Origin: Planctomycetota bacterium
Lineage (GTDB): Bacteria; Planctomycetota; Planctomycetia; Gemmatales; Gemmataceae
NCBI GenBank assembly: GCA_016195405.1
Contig: JACPZP010000173.1
Span: forward strand, 1-34,276
Length of the DNA stretch: 34,276 bases
Direction: 5' to 3'
Under the pieces are notes generated by a model. The model was not told the origin of the DNA. It did not search any database and was given only the letters and a program-made list of their open reading frames with translations. Shown here piece after piece: positions 14,248 through 23,114 of this stretch. A program made the position numbers and the translations under genes. Position 1 is the stretch's first letter, and the number at the start of each line of letters is the position of its first letter.

Positions 14248-16148
14248 TTGTTATCTCCCTTTGCGATCCGGTTGGTGACGTCGTAGATACGTTCCTGACG
14301 TATCCCCAAGTCTTGCAATTCACGGCGGATAGCCGGGTCGGCGGTCTGCTCGCCTTCCTTGGGCACGTACATTTTGCCGTAAGTTTCAGTGCGGGCGTTG
14401 ACGCGAAGCTGCAGCGAGCGGATCATCTTCAGCTCGGCGATTTGGTCGAGCAGCTTCTGGTCCACGTTGGGATTGTTCTTCGGATCGGAGGGGTTCTTCT
14501 TGTTATCGAGGTCCTGCTTGGCTTTCTTGAGGGCCGCGATCATTTCCTCCAAGGAGGTAATGATGTCCTTCTCGATGGCCTGGGTGACGATGCCGACGTC
14601 GGTGATTTCCAGGCGGCGCTGCACGTGCTTCATGTCCTCGCGCACCTGCTGGAAGACTTCGGGGAAGGCGACGGCGGAGCCTTCCGCTTCGAGCATCTCG
14701 ATGGCTTTGGTCGCCTCGCTAACGATGTCTTTTTCCTGGTCGGAGAGCTTGATCGATTGCTGCTGGTCCTCGCGGCGCGGCTTCTTGTCGGCGGTGGCCT
14801 CGATCACCTTGTAGAGGCCCTCGGTGCCGTGGTAGACGGCAATCTGCATCCGGAGCATCTTCTCGCAGCGGTTCTGAAGGGCCGCCAACAACCGTTCCAA
14901 TTCTTCCTCGCGCAGCTGGCGGAGCAGCTCTTCGAGCTTCTTCTTGGCCTGGTCGAGCTTGGTGATTGCCTCGCCTTGGTCATTGCTGGCGTCGTCCTTG
15001 TTGCCCTTTTCGATGTTGTTCTCGGCCTGCTTCTCATAGCCTTCGGCGTCTTGGACCTTCTTGCGGCTCTGGGCGAGGTCGTCCTTGGGGTTCTGGTTGC
15101 CCTGGTCCTGCGGGCCGGGCTTTTGAGCGCCCTGCTCGCCCTTCTGGCCGCCTTCCTTCGCCTGACCTTGGCCGCCCTTCTGGTCGCCGCCCTTAGCGTC
15201 GGCTTGCTTCGATTCGCCGCCCTTGCCGCCTTCCTTGCCTTCGCCGGACTTGTCGCCGCCCTTACCCGCTTTGGCCTCGCCGCCCTTTGGATCGTCGGCT
15301 TTGGCGCCGGGCTTTTGCTCGCCGGGTTTCGGCTCGCCCGGCTTGGGATCGCCCTGGGCTTTGTCGCCGCCCTTGGCGCCGGCCTTTTGGCCTTGCGATT
15401 CCTTGTCGGCGCCCTTGGTTTCGCCCTTGTTGGCTTCGGCGCCCTTGGCTTCGCCCTTGTTGGGGGCCTTGCCGCCTTCTTTGGCGTCGCCCTTCATGTT
15501 CTTGGCTTCGCCGCCTTTGCTGAACTTTTCCATGTCCTTGTGAAGCTCGCCGGTCGCCTTGGTCACGCTTTTTTGGGCATTGCCCAACACGTCGGCTTTG
15601 TCCTTGCCGAGTTCCGTCCGGCCCTGAACCATCTGTTGCTCGCGCCTGATTTTGTCGATGCGCTCGATGAATTTCTTTAGCGTGGCGATCTCATCGCGAA
15701 TCTTGGCCGAGCGCGGATCTTGACGGTAGAGGTCGAGGATGCGGCGTAAATCGTCAGCCAGCTTGTTGGCTTGCTGGAGCGCGATCTGCGTCTCGCCGGA
15801 ACCGGTTAGCTGCGCTTTCTTCAAGTGATCGACGATCTGCTCGAACTGGACCAAGATCGAGCTGTTGCGCGACTCTTCCAGGACCTTTTCCAAGACGGCG
15901 GCACGGTCGCGGTCTTCCAGCTTGCTGCTGCGCTTGAGGCGTTGGGCCAGCTTCAAGACGGAATCCTCGAACTCGGCGTATTGGCGCTTGAGCATGGCCT
16001 CTTGAATGGCAAGTTCATCGCGGAGCTTATTGGCGTCGCCGGACTGTTTATCGGCTGACTGCTTGTCGCCCTGCTGCGCGGCAGCGCTCAAGGAGAAGAT
16101 GCCGATTGCCGCCAGAAGCATGGAAGCGAGAATGATGCGCGACTTCAT
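14244..16148 (-). CDS. Secreted coiled-coil protein with long Gly/Lys-rich disordered linker
   Basis: 634 aa from ATG 16148 (MKSRIILASMLLAAIGIFSL, signal peptide, cleavage near AAAQQ), with AGGA eight bases upstream. The frame extends to 16214, but that part is encoded by a repeat. The order is: charged helices with coiled-coil character 40-210 (KLRDELAIQEAMLKRQYAEF); a low-complexity segment 211-358 made almost only of Gly, Lys, Glu, Ala, Asp, Gln and Pro; and a second helical block 360-600 (AKKKLEELLRQLREEELERL, VREDMKHVQRRLEITDVGI). There is no catalytic motif. The shape suggests a spacer or tether between two coiled-coil ends in the periplasm. Its TAG stop lies inside the R3 repeat. It follows the three-TM protein gene by 271 bases. 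Confidence 0.82.
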   Translation of the reverse strand: MKSRIILASMLLAAIGIFSLSAAAQQGDKQSADKQSGDANKLRDELAIQEAMLKRQYAEFEDSVLKLAQRLKRSSKLEDRDRAAVLEKVLEESRNSSILVQFEQIVDHLKKAQLTGSGETQIALQQANKLADDLRRILDLYRQDPRSAKIRDEIATLKKFIERIDKIRREQQMVQGRTELGKDKADVLGNAQKSVTKATGELHKDMEKFSKGGEAKNMKGDAKEGGKAPNKGEAKGAEANKGETKGADKESQGQKAGAKGGDKAQGDPKPGEPKPGEQKPGAKADDPKGGEAKAGKGGDKSGEGKEGGKGGESKQADAKGGDQKGGQGQAKEGGQKGEQGAQKPGPQDQGNQNPKDDLAQSRKKVQDAEGYEKQAENNIEKGNKDDASNDQGEAITKLDQAKKKLEELLRQLREEELERLLAALQNRCEKMLRMQIAVYHGTEGLYKVIEATADKKPRREDQQQSIKLSDQEKDIVSEATKAIEMLEAEGSAVAFPEVFQQVREDMKHVQRRLEITDVGIVTQAIEKDIITSLEEMIAALKKAKQDLDNKKNPSDPKNNPNVDQKLLDQIAELKMIRSLQLRVNARTETYGKMYVPKEGEQTADPAIRRELQDLGIRQERIYDVTNRIAKGDNK

Positions 16149-16172
16149 GGAAGAGTCCTCCCGGTCAGCTTG

Positions 16173-16244
16173 GTAGCTGAATTCGTGAGAATTCAGAGTC
16201 ACCCGAATCCTCACGCGAATCCGAACTCCAACGAGTTCGGCTAC
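16173..16244. repeat. REP doublet (REPIN-like), family R4, diverged copy
   Basis: GTAG at 16173-16176 precedes the hairpin CTGAATTC / GTGA / GAATTCAG. The second hairpin, CCGAACTC / CAAC / GAGTTCGG (16221-16240), is followed by CTAC at 16241-16244. Relative to the copy at 23044-23106, the left hairpin has changed at two stem pairs with both sides changed, so its 8-bp stem is kept. Confidence 0.93.
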
Positions 16245-16368
16245 ATGTCAGATCCCCTCGGCCGGCACGCTAGTATGACGAATGCCGCCCTTTTCACCAA
16301 CATCATTAAACCGTTTTGCGGGGAGGTTGTCACGCGGGAATTCGCGAAAGAAGAGCGCTTTGGGATAT
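16245..16368. other. Intergenic remainder with weak promoter candidate
   Basis: Between the R4 element and the 12-bp palindrome nothing codes convincingly. On the minus strand TTGGTG (16295-16300) and CATACT (16272-16277) have 17 bases between them, which would be a weak promoter for the Gly/Lys-rich protein gene (start 16148). Only 3 of 6 and 4 of 6 positions match consensus. Confidence 0.2.
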
Positions 16369-16396
16369 GGAGTGCGGCGACTGTTCGCCGCACTCC
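16369..16396. repeat. Perfect 12-bp stem palindrome
   Basis: GGAGTGCGGCGA at 16369-16380 and TCGCCGCACTCC at 16385-16396 form a perfect 12-bp stem with a four-base loop. It lies 23 bases after the stop of the 1133-aa protein gene. No T run follows on either strand, so it is not a standard intrinsic terminator, though it could end or protect that transcript. Confidence 0.85.
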
Positions 16397-16397
16397 A

Positions 16398-16428
16398 AAT
16401 TGGCTCACTGCCAATTGGCTCACTTGCC
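16398..16428. repeat. Short tandem duplication at a stop codon
   Basis: AATTGGCTCACTGCC (16398-16412) is followed directly by AATTGGCTCACTTGCC (16413-16428). The second unit contains the TGA stop (16420-16422, minus strand) of the 1133-aa protein gene, so the first unit is a duplicated copy of the gene end. Confidence 0.85.
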
Positions 16429-19400
16429 AGTTACGCCTTCGAGGGTCTTCAGGTCGAGGTATGCTTTATGGCGGTCGAGCTGTTCGCGGAAGCGGCGCTG
16501 GAGATTCTCAATTTCCAAGATCTTTTGTAACCCCTGAGCATCGGTGACGCCTTCTTGCATCTCGCTCAGGATGGCGTTAACCCTGTCGGCGAGGCGGGTT
16601 AGGTTGTCAGAAGTGATTCTGGCGTCGCCTAGCCGGGCCACGCGATTGGCGTCGCCGACCTTGTTGGTGATGTCATCGTCGATGCCTTGGTAGAGCTTTT
16701 GGAACGCTTCGTCCGCGGTTGCGAAAGTGCCGAACTCGTTCTCGATTTTGGCGCGGTTGATCTCTTCGAGCGGCAGAATAATCTTCGTGAAAACTTTCTC
16801 GGTCTTCGAACGCACCCGATTGACTTCCAACTCGCGGAAAATGCGGAAGTAATCGTTGTGAACGTCGCGGCAGGTGCTGGCGGCGTCGAGCAGGTCCTTG
16901 CGGGCGGCCTCCACGCGGATTGACACCAGGTTGAAGTCGGCGCCGGCGCTATCGAGCTTCCGCGCCTGTTCCTCCATGTTGATTTTCGCGCTCGTCAACT
17001 TGTTGTGAACCTTTTCCAAGCGCTCCAGCAGGATTTGTTCCTCAATGGCGATTTGGCTCAAAAGCTCATTCTCGGAGACGACCAGGAACGAGTAACTCGT
17101 CTTGGGCCTGCCGACGTTGGGACCGGTCTCGACGTTGTTGTCGGTCGCTTTGACGCCGATCTCAATCTGGTAGTGGCGCTGGACGTCGGTAGGATCGCTG
17201 ACTTTGAGCGCCGGCACGAAGCGAAACATATCGAAGCCGCGCTCGCTCTTGAGCGGATGCTCCTTGAGGAGCGCGCGGCCCGGCGGTTTTTCCGTAAGGA
17301 GCTTGGCCAGCGCGCTCGCGGGAATCTCGTCTTTAGCCCGGCCGGCAAGCGCGATCTCCCAATCCTCCATGAGCTTTTCCAGCTCCGGGGCGCGCGGCAA
17401 GGGCGCAGGCGCCAGGTCGCCTAAGAGCGCTTGCAGCGCGACGGGCGCCGTCAGCGCCAGGACGGGATTGCCGCTGCCGAAATGGATGCCGGCGACGACC
17501 AAGCCGGCCTGCTTGATGCCGGCCGTCCCGTTAGGTTTTCCATCGCCTTTCACGTCAAGCTTGGGATCGTCTTTCCCATCCTTGGATTTGAAGCTCAACA
17601 GGCTGCCGCCGCCGATCAGCTCGAAGGAAACTTGCTCGACCTCATAAGCCCAAGCGACGCGGGTCAGGCCGTAATCGTCCTTGACGATGCCCTTGAACGG
17701 CAACAGGGCGTCGGGCGTGATCAGGAATCCGTCGGGCCGAACGCCGCGCGAGGTCCGCAAAGGCTCGGCGCTAAAGCGCGGCTTGCGCAGGACCAAGTCC
17801 AGCTCGAAGTCGAGGATTTCCGGCGGGCGGTCGTCCGTGGGCGCGACCTTGATGCGGCGGCGCCCCTTGACGCTGTCCTGATCGTTGTACTCGACGAAGA
17901 AATCGTAAGTGCGGACGACGCGGTCGAGCGCCAACGAAAACGACTTTTTGTCCTGGCCCAGGATCACGGGCGCTTGCGGCACGAGCGAGCCGGTTTCCTC
18001 CGACCGGACCGGCGCTCGGACGCGCAGGCCCGGCTTCAAGGGTCGATCGAGCGTGGCGTGGAGCGTGAGGCTGGTGCCGATGGGCACGCGAATGGTGCTC
18101 ATGTCGCCGTCGACGGAAACCTTGAAAGCTTTGAAGATTTGCCGCTTTCCCTTGAGCGGCATCTGGTCGCCCTGGAGCCGGTAATAGATGTAAGCCGGCT
18201 CTTCCTTGTCGATAGCCAAACTGGTGAGGCCCGGGGGCGGCACCAAAATGATCTGCTTGGAGCGCGTGTAGTAATCGTCGCCGCGGACGGTGAAGTGCAC
18301 CGTCTCTTTCAATTCGTTGAGGCTCCAGGTGTACTTGTTGTCGCCTTGGCTGGTGAGCGGTTTGGAGAGTTTGGTGTTGTCGCCGCGGAACTGGACCGTG
18401 ACGTCGGCGGGGATTTCGAGCTTGCGGAGCCGGCGGCTCATGCGGGCGGAGTCGGCCAGGCCCTCCAGCTCGCTGAAGACTTTCTCAAGAGCCTTGTTGG
18501 CTTCGTCGTAATCTTTGCGCAGGGCCTGGCGGACATTGTTGCGCAAGTGCTGCAAGAAAAGCTTATCGACGGTCCAGTTGTGCCAATCGAGCAGGGTCTC
18601 GAAAGCAAGGGCGGCATCGGCCTCGCGCAGGCGCAAGCCTTCGAGGCCCAGCTGGCGGTCCAAGAACGCCAGTTCGAACATTTCCTCGGCGGGCGTCTCC
18701 AGGCCGGCATTCTTGAAGGCCTCGCGATAAGCGCCCAAGTGCAAGGCGTGGCGGATTTCGCCGCTGGTCTTGCCCTGCCAGGCGGACGGTATCACGCCGG
18801 AAGGGACGTTGGCATCGAGATCGTCGAGGTCGATCTCCCAATGAGGAAAGTCGTCTGGGATGGTGACTTTCTCAAGCAACGCTTTCGGCAAATAATCCTT
18901 AAGGTCGTTCCAGCGCAAGGGCCGCCAGCCGTCGGGTGAGCTTGTATCGGCGACCACCCACTGGACGGAGCGAATGAGCACGTCGGGCCGCTGTTCGTCG
19001 CGCGGCACGCGCATCTGGCCGGGGTGCTCGGGCGTTTCGGGGAAGCGGACCAATTCGAGATAGGCGCGGCGCGGCCAGAATGAGTTTTGCAGCAGCAGAT
19101 TGCGCTCGGCCCAGATGCCGGCGGTTTCGTGGAAGCGCCACATGTAATCGAAAGGCGACGCCGAGCCGCCGCTTGCCGCCCCATAAACGCATGTGACCAC
19201 GCCGACCAAAATGTACATGCCCAACGTCAGAATGCCGCACCACATCCACAGGACCTGGAGCCGCCGCCAATCGAAGACCTCTTTGACGGGCACCTTTTCG
19301 ACGCGGTCCGCTGCGTCCATGATCGTCTTTTCGACGAGCAGACGCGAATAGCCGAGCTTCTCGGCCTCGCGCGGGTCGGCCAATTCGACGGCGGTGATGA

Positions 19401-19821
19401 GGCGGTCGCCCAGCTCTTTGCGGAAGCGGCGCTCCAGCACGAGCGCAAGTGAGCGATCGCTGAATTCGCGGAAGAGCCGCAGGAACACCTTCCAAGCGAC
19501 CAAGCCAAAAAGCCCCGCCAGCAAAGCGCCTAGGAGCGCCAGGCGAATGTAATGGTCGAGCTGGCTGGGTTGGCCCGTCTTGGCGTCGAGAGTCGCCTGC
19601 TGCAATTCCTGAATCCAATCGAACGCCCAGAGCTTGAAGCTGCCGAAATCGAGCCCTAGTCCAATCCAGAACCAAAGCGCCAGGAAGATGACGGCGATGG
19701 CGGCGCCTTCAAGGACGACGTACCAGCGGATGTAGCCGCGCAAAGCCTCCAGCGGATGCCTCACGCGGCGCTGAGTCTGGTCGCGGTCGAAAGTTCGGGG
19801 TTGTTCGATCACACTCGCCAT
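16420..19821 (-). CDS. Large three-TM membrane protein with C-terminal coiled coils (DUF4175-like)
   Basis: 1133 aa; ATG 19821 preceded by AGGTGA. Three membrane segments lie at about 34-56, 92-116 and 188-213; the loop between TM2 and TM3 is a charged helical part (RSLALVLERRFRKELGDRLI). The remaining ~900 residues are outside the membrane: beta-rich regions (e.g. LEIPADVTVQFRGD, KYTWSLNELKETVHFTVRGD), then a conserved-looking stretch (RPPEILDFELDLVL, GIVKDDYGLTRVAWAYEV) and a C-terminal coiled coil from about 930 (AIEEQILLERLEKVHNKLTS). The TM arrangement and 'KDDYGL' type segment resemble DUF4175 proteins found beside Bat/MoxR genes in planctomycetes; this match is from memory. It lies between the VWA/amidotransferase-like protein and the Gly/Lys-rich coiled-coil protein. 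Likely an envelope scaffold. Confidence 0.85.
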   Translation of the reverse strand: MASVIEQPRTFDRDQTQRRVRHPLEALRGYIRWYVVLEGAAIAVIFLALWFWIGLGLDFGSFKLWAFDWIQELQQATLDAKTGQPSQLDHYIRLALLGALLAGLFGLVAWKVFLRLFREFSDRSLALVLERRFRKELGDRLITAVELADPREAEKLGYSRLLVEKTIMDAADRVEKVPVKEVFDWRRLQVLWMWCGILTLGMYILVGVVTCVYGAASGGSASPFDYMWRFHETAGIWAERNLLLQNSFWPRRAYLELVRFPETPEHPGQMRVPRDEQRPDVLIRSVQWVVADTSSPDGWRPLRWNDLKDYLPKALLEKVTIPDDFPHWEIDLDDLDANVPSGVIPSAWQGKTSGEIRHALHLGAYREAFKNAGLETPAEEMFELAFLDRQLGLEGLRLREADAALAFETLLDWHNWTVDKLFLQHLRNNVRQALRKDYDEANKALEKVFSELEGLADSARMSRRLRKLEIPADVTVQFRGDNTKLSKPLTSQGDNKYTWSLNELKETVHFTVRGDDYYTRSKQIILVPPPGLTSLAIDKEEPAYIYYRLQGDQMPLKGKRQIFKAFKVSVDGDMSTIRVPIGTSLTLHATLDRPLKPGLRVRAPVRSEETGSLVPQAPVILGQDKKSFSLALDRVVRTYDFFVEYNDQDSVKGRRRIKVAPTDDRPPEILDFELDLVLRKPRFSAEPLRTSRGVRPDGFLITPDALLPFKGIVKDDYGLTRVAWAYEVEQVSFELIGGGSLLSFKSKDGKDDPKLDVKGDGKPNGTAGIKQAGLVVAGIHFGSGNPVLALTAPVALQALLGDLAPAPLPRAPELEKLMEDWEIALAGRAKDEIPASALAKLLTEKPPGRALLKEHPLKSERGFDMFRFVPALKVSDPTDVQRHYQIEIGVKATDNNVETGPNVGRPKTSYSFLVVSENELLSQIAIEEQILLERLEKVHNKLTSAKINMEEQARKLDSAGADFNLVSIRVEAARKDLLDAASTCRDVHNDYFRIFRELEVNRVRSKTEKVFTKIILPLEEINRAKIENEFGTFATADEAFQKLYQGIDDDITNKVGDANRVARLGDARITSDNLTRLADRVNAILSEMQEGVTDAQGLQKILEIENLQRRFREQLDRHKAYLDLKTLEGVTGK

Positions 19822-19835
19822 AAATCACCTAATGT

Positions 19836-19889
19836 CCCGCTTGCGGGTTAGCGCGACACTAGTAACGGGTCACGCTAGGCCGCAAGCGG
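19836..19889. repeat. Inverted repeat element, family R5/R6
   Basis: The arm 19837-19857 and the arm 19869-19889 are reverse complements at 18 of 21 positions. The core is CCGCTTGCGG. The element begins four bases after the stop of the second VWA protein gene. The same core recurs at 26977-27028. Confidence 0.8.
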
Positions 19890-19893
19890 CAGG

Positions 19894-22800
19894 TCATGCT
19901 AACTTCATCAGCTTTCGGGTCAACCACTCAAGCGACAAAAGCCCAACCACCGCAATTAGCACATAGGAGAAGTTAACAGGCAATGCCGGCCATTCTGTAC
20001 TACCGATAAAAAATACCACCAAAGCAAGGAGCAACCCCGCCCCGAAGAACGCCGCCGCGGAAGATATTTGCCTTAGCACGAGCAGGATGACGCCGCCGAA
20101 GATGCCGACGATTATGGGCACAAGCATCGCCAGGTAGTAGGCGTTTACGGTCCAGCCGCTCTGGAGGCCGTCGTCCCAGAGATCTTCGAGCCGGCCTTTG
20201 ACGTCTTCCTTTTGCGAGTCCACCTTCACCAGGCATTTGGGAATCGCCTCGGCGTTGGGCAATAGGAAGAACAGTTTCTGCGTGTCTTTGCCTTCCTCTT
20301 TCACCTCTTCGCCGGTCGGCCGGGCCAAGGCGCGTTCGACCTCCTTACGCGTTTGCACGTTGAGCCGGTCGAGCACCGGTTTGGCGTCGCTGGAGAGCAA
20401 GTAGAGGGCGGCGTGGTTGTGCTTCAGATTGTCCAATTCGCGGTTCGGCTTGAAGACGGTCATCCGGGTGGTCACGACTTCATTGGTGCCCGCGATAGGC
20501 ACTTTCAGCTCATACTCGCCGTCTTGCGTGATCTTGACGTTGCCGCTAAACCAACCCATCCAATCGCCGCTCGTCGGCTTGGCCTTCAGGTCGAAGGTGA
20601 TCGGTTTCGCGGAGTCGTCGCCGATCTTGTGCACGAACACGGTGGGACGGGCGTCGCGCGACATGGGCAAGAGATCGTCACCCTTGAGTTGGGCCTCGAC
20701 GGCGATCATGCCGACCGGAACGTTCTTGCTCGTGAGCCAGTAGCCGTACTTCTTTTGTTGCGTGGTGCCGGCCGAGACATAACGGCCCAGCTTGATCCAG
20801 AAGCGCTCGTGGAAATTGTCCTTGTAGGTGCGCAGGCGGTAGCTTTCCGCCGAGCCGATGTAGACCGTCTTGCCGCTGCCGAAGGGCATCGTGACGATGT
20901 AGGGCTGGGCGTCTTTGCCGTCGTTGATGCGGGTGCGTTCGGGGCCTTCGAAAGTGGCGACGACGGTGGCGCCGGGCTTGACCTTTTCCACCGGATAGTA
21001 GCTGAACATGCCGCGCAGAGGGGTCACGTCTTTGCCGGGCTCGGGCGCTTTGCCTGTACCCCAGAAGAAGCCGTCCCAACCGGAAGTCGGGCTTTCGCCG
21101 GTCTCATCGAGCTTCAAAAAGTCGAACAGTTTGGCCTTATTGGTGAAGCCCAGGTAATAGGGCCGCGACGAATCGTGGATCAAGCTTTCGAGCCGGCTGT
21201 CCTTGGGCACAACGGGATAGAGCACTTTGAGGGCGTCGATGTCGATGCCGCCGGGCCGGGCGATGATGTGGGTGTGCACCGGGCCGGCCACGAAGATGAT
21301 GCCGCCCGAATAGCCGCCCACCCAATCCTTGAGGAGCTTGAACTGGTTACTGTCGAGCTGCGACCAGTCGGGATCGAAGGCGATGATGAGGTCGTAGTCG
21401 GTCAGGCTCATGAACTTTTCCTTGCCGCCTTCGCCGATGTGATCGGGGAAGCGCGACAAGAGCCGGTCGGCCTCGACGTCCTGGTCGATGTTCTTTTCGT
21501 CGCGTCCGGTTTGCAAGAGGACCGACATCTCCACGCGCTTTTCGATCACCTCGCGGTAAAGGAGAGTGCGGACGAATTGGTATTCGCGGGACGGCCCGCT
21601 GGCGAATAGAAGGACGCGCAGCTTCTTTTTCAGCACCTGCACCCGCGCCGGCGGCTCGGTGACGTGCTCCTTCTTGGCGAAGGCTTCGCGCGGATGGCGC
21701 GGCGCTTTGGCCGTGAATTGCCAGGTGCCTTCCAACTCGCCGGTCTTGTCTTCGTTCGATTTCAGGCCCTTGAGCGCCTGGATGTCGATTTCGAACTCGA
21801 CCGTGTCCATCGGATTGTCGCCCGCGCCTTTGAAGACCGCCTTTTTCGGCCCCATTGTGTAAACCGGCTCGCCGGTGACCGGCTTGCCCGAGGCGTCCTC
21901 AATGCGGGTCACTTCGAGGGTGATTTGCGTTTCCTCGTCGCTGAGCCCCCGGCCGACCACGACCTCGCGGACCAAAAACTTGTCGTCGGGCCGGGCCGTC
22001 TGCGGGACTTGCGGCTCCTGAAGTTGGATGCTGGCGGGCTGGCGGTATTCGCCGACGCCGACGGTGTAGACGGGCATCGGCCTGCGCGGATTGTTGACGC
22101 GGTTGATGAACTCCGTGACCGATTCGTCGCTGCCGGTGTTGCTTTGGCCGTCGGAAAAGATGACGAGCGCTTGGATCAAATTGCCGCCTTCGAGCTTGGC
22201 GACTTGCAGGGCGGAACCGGGCACGTTGGTGTTGTCTTTGAGCGTGTCGATCAGGTCGGAGTGCTTGTTCTTCTCCTTGAGCTGGTCTTCGGGCGACATC
22301 TTCGGATCGAACTTGATCTGCTCGATGTCCGCCCTGTCGGGTTTGAGCCATTGCGCCCACTGAGCGGCGTTCCATTGCGTTCCGGCCTCGAGCTTGATGA
22401 CGCTGGTTTCATCGACCACGCCGCCGAATCGGTAAGCGGTGATGGGCGACTTGGCGAGAACCTTTTGCATGAGGGCCGCTTTACCGGATAGCGCTTCGAT
22501 GACCAGGTCCTGCCGGGTGGGCAGCTTGGTCGGGTCTTGGCTGATCTCCGGCGTGCCGTCGATGGTGTTCATGCTGCCGGAAACGTCGAACAGGAAGATC
22601 ACCTTTGAGAAGCTTTCGGTGCGATCGTAGGTCTGGCAGCCGGGTAGGAGAAATACGAAGGCGAGTATGGCGTAAACCGCGCAGCGCAGACCGCCTAGAA
22701 ACGCCGCCAAAAGCGGATGAATCGATTGGGCGTCCTTGACGTACATGAGGACGACGTAGATGAGCGCCACCACGAGAAGCGGCGCCAGCACCACCCACCA

Positions 22801-23025
22801 CGAGAAGATCGGCTTGAAAGACAGGGCCAAGGGAACGTAGATCGCCGACAGAACCGTGACGACGACGAACGGAACGAGCATGCCGGAGAAGCGCCGTTCC
22901 TTGCGGAAGAGGACCATGAGTCCCAGGACGACGAACGCGAGCAAGACCGGCAGCGCGATGACCCAGTCGCTATAGCTCTCCAAGAGCCGCCGCCAGAGAA
23001 AGTCCTTCGAGAGATTCTCGTTCAT
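19894..23025 (-). CDS. Membrane VWA-domain protein with glutamine-amidotransferase-like domain
   Basis: 1043 aa from ATG 23025, with AGGA eight bases upstream; the frame extends to 23244 through a repeat element and into the upstream gene, which is not credible. Four TM segments lie at about 21-40, 47-70, 75-96 and 107-128. A VWA domain follows (141-330) with an intact metal-site motif DVSGS at 147-151 and FSDGQSN at 290-296. A beta domain leads to a glutamine-amidotransferase-like flavodoxin-type fold from about 468 (KLRVLLFASGPSREYQFVRT, then DYDLIIAFDP and GGIIFVAGP). Two or three further TM segments close the protein. This is a BatB/BatA-related architecture enlarged for the periplasm. 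It comes second after the BatA-like gene; the gap holds the R4 element. Confidence 0.9.
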   Translation of the reverse strand: MNENLSKDFLWRRLLESYSDWVIALPVLLAFVVLGLMVLFRKERRFSGMLVPFVVVTVLSAIYVPLALSFKPIFSWWVVLAPLLVVALIYVVLMYVKDAQSIHPLLAAFLGGLRCAVYAILAFVFLLPGCQTYDRTESFSKVIFLFDVSGSMNTIDGTPEISQDPTKLPTRQDLVIEALSGKAALMQKVLAKSPITAYRFGGVVDETSVIKLEAGTQWNAAQWAQWLKPDRADIEQIKFDPKMSPEDQLKEKNKHSDLIDTLKDNTNVPGSALQVAKLEGGNLIQALVIFSDGQSNTGSDESVTEFINRVNNPRRPMPVYTVGVGEYRQPASIQLQEPQVPQTARPDDKFLVREVVVGRGLSDEETQITLEVTRIEDASGKPVTGEPVYTMGPKKAVFKGAGDNPMDTVEFEIDIQALKGLKSNEDKTGELEGTWQFTAKAPRHPREAFAKKEHVTEPPARVQVLKKKLRVLLFASGPSREYQFVRTLLYREVIEKRVEMSVLLQTGRDEKNIDQDVEADRLLSRFPDHIGEGGKEKFMSLTDYDLIIAFDPDWSQLDSNQFKLLKDWVGGYSGGIIFVAGPVHTHIIARPGGIDIDALKVLYPVVPKDSRLESLIHDSSRPYYLGFTNKAKLFDFLKLDETGESPTSGWDGFFWGTGKAPEPGKDVTPLRGMFSYYPVEKVKPGATVVATFEGPERTRINDGKDAQPYIVTMPFGSGKTVYIGSAESYRLRTYKDNFHERFWIKLGRYVSAGTTQQKKYGYWLTSKNVPVGMIAVEAQLKGDDLLPMSRDARPTVFVHKIGDDSAKPITFDLKAKPTSGDWMGWFSGNVKITQDGEYELKVPIAGTNEVVTTRMTVFKPNRELDNLKHNHAALYLLSSDAKPVLDRLNVQTRKEVERALARPTGEEVKEEGKDTQKLFFLLPNAEAIPKCLVKVDSQKEDVKGRLEDLWDDGLQSGWTVNAYYLAMLVPIIVGIFGGVILLVLRQISSAAAFFGAGLLLALVVFFIGSTEWPALPVNFSYVLIAVVGLLSLEWLTRKLMKLA

Positions 23026-23043
23026 CACATATGTCCTGCACTC

Positions 23044-23106
23044 GTAGCCGAACTCGTAAGAGTTCGGTTCGGTCTGCTCGCTCCGAACTCTGACGAGTTC
23101 GGCTAC
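23044..23106. repeat. REP doublet (REPIN-like), family R4
   Basis: GTAG 23044-23047 with hairpin CCGAACTC / GTAA / GAGTTCGG (23048-23067), and mirror hairpin CCGAACTC / TGAC / GAGTTCGG (23083-23102) with CTAC 23103-23106. The spacer is 15 bases. It lies eight bases after the stop of the BatA-like gene and 18 bases before the start of the next. Confidence 0.96.
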
Positions 23107-23114
23107 AGTCGATC

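Noticed and set aside
14313..15680. 455-aa hydrophobic plus-strand open frame that looks like a membrane protein
   Set aside because: It is the antisense of Lys/Gly/Glu-rich codons of the coiled-coil protein, which read as Leu/Ala/Phe in reverse; not a real membrane protein.
16369..16396. 12-bp palindrome as intrinsic terminator
   Set aside because: No T run follows on either strand; kept as a palindrome of unknown role.
17431..18939. 502-aa plus-strand open frame
   Set aside because: Antisense to the 1133-aa membrane protein; composition is typical of an out-of-frame translation.
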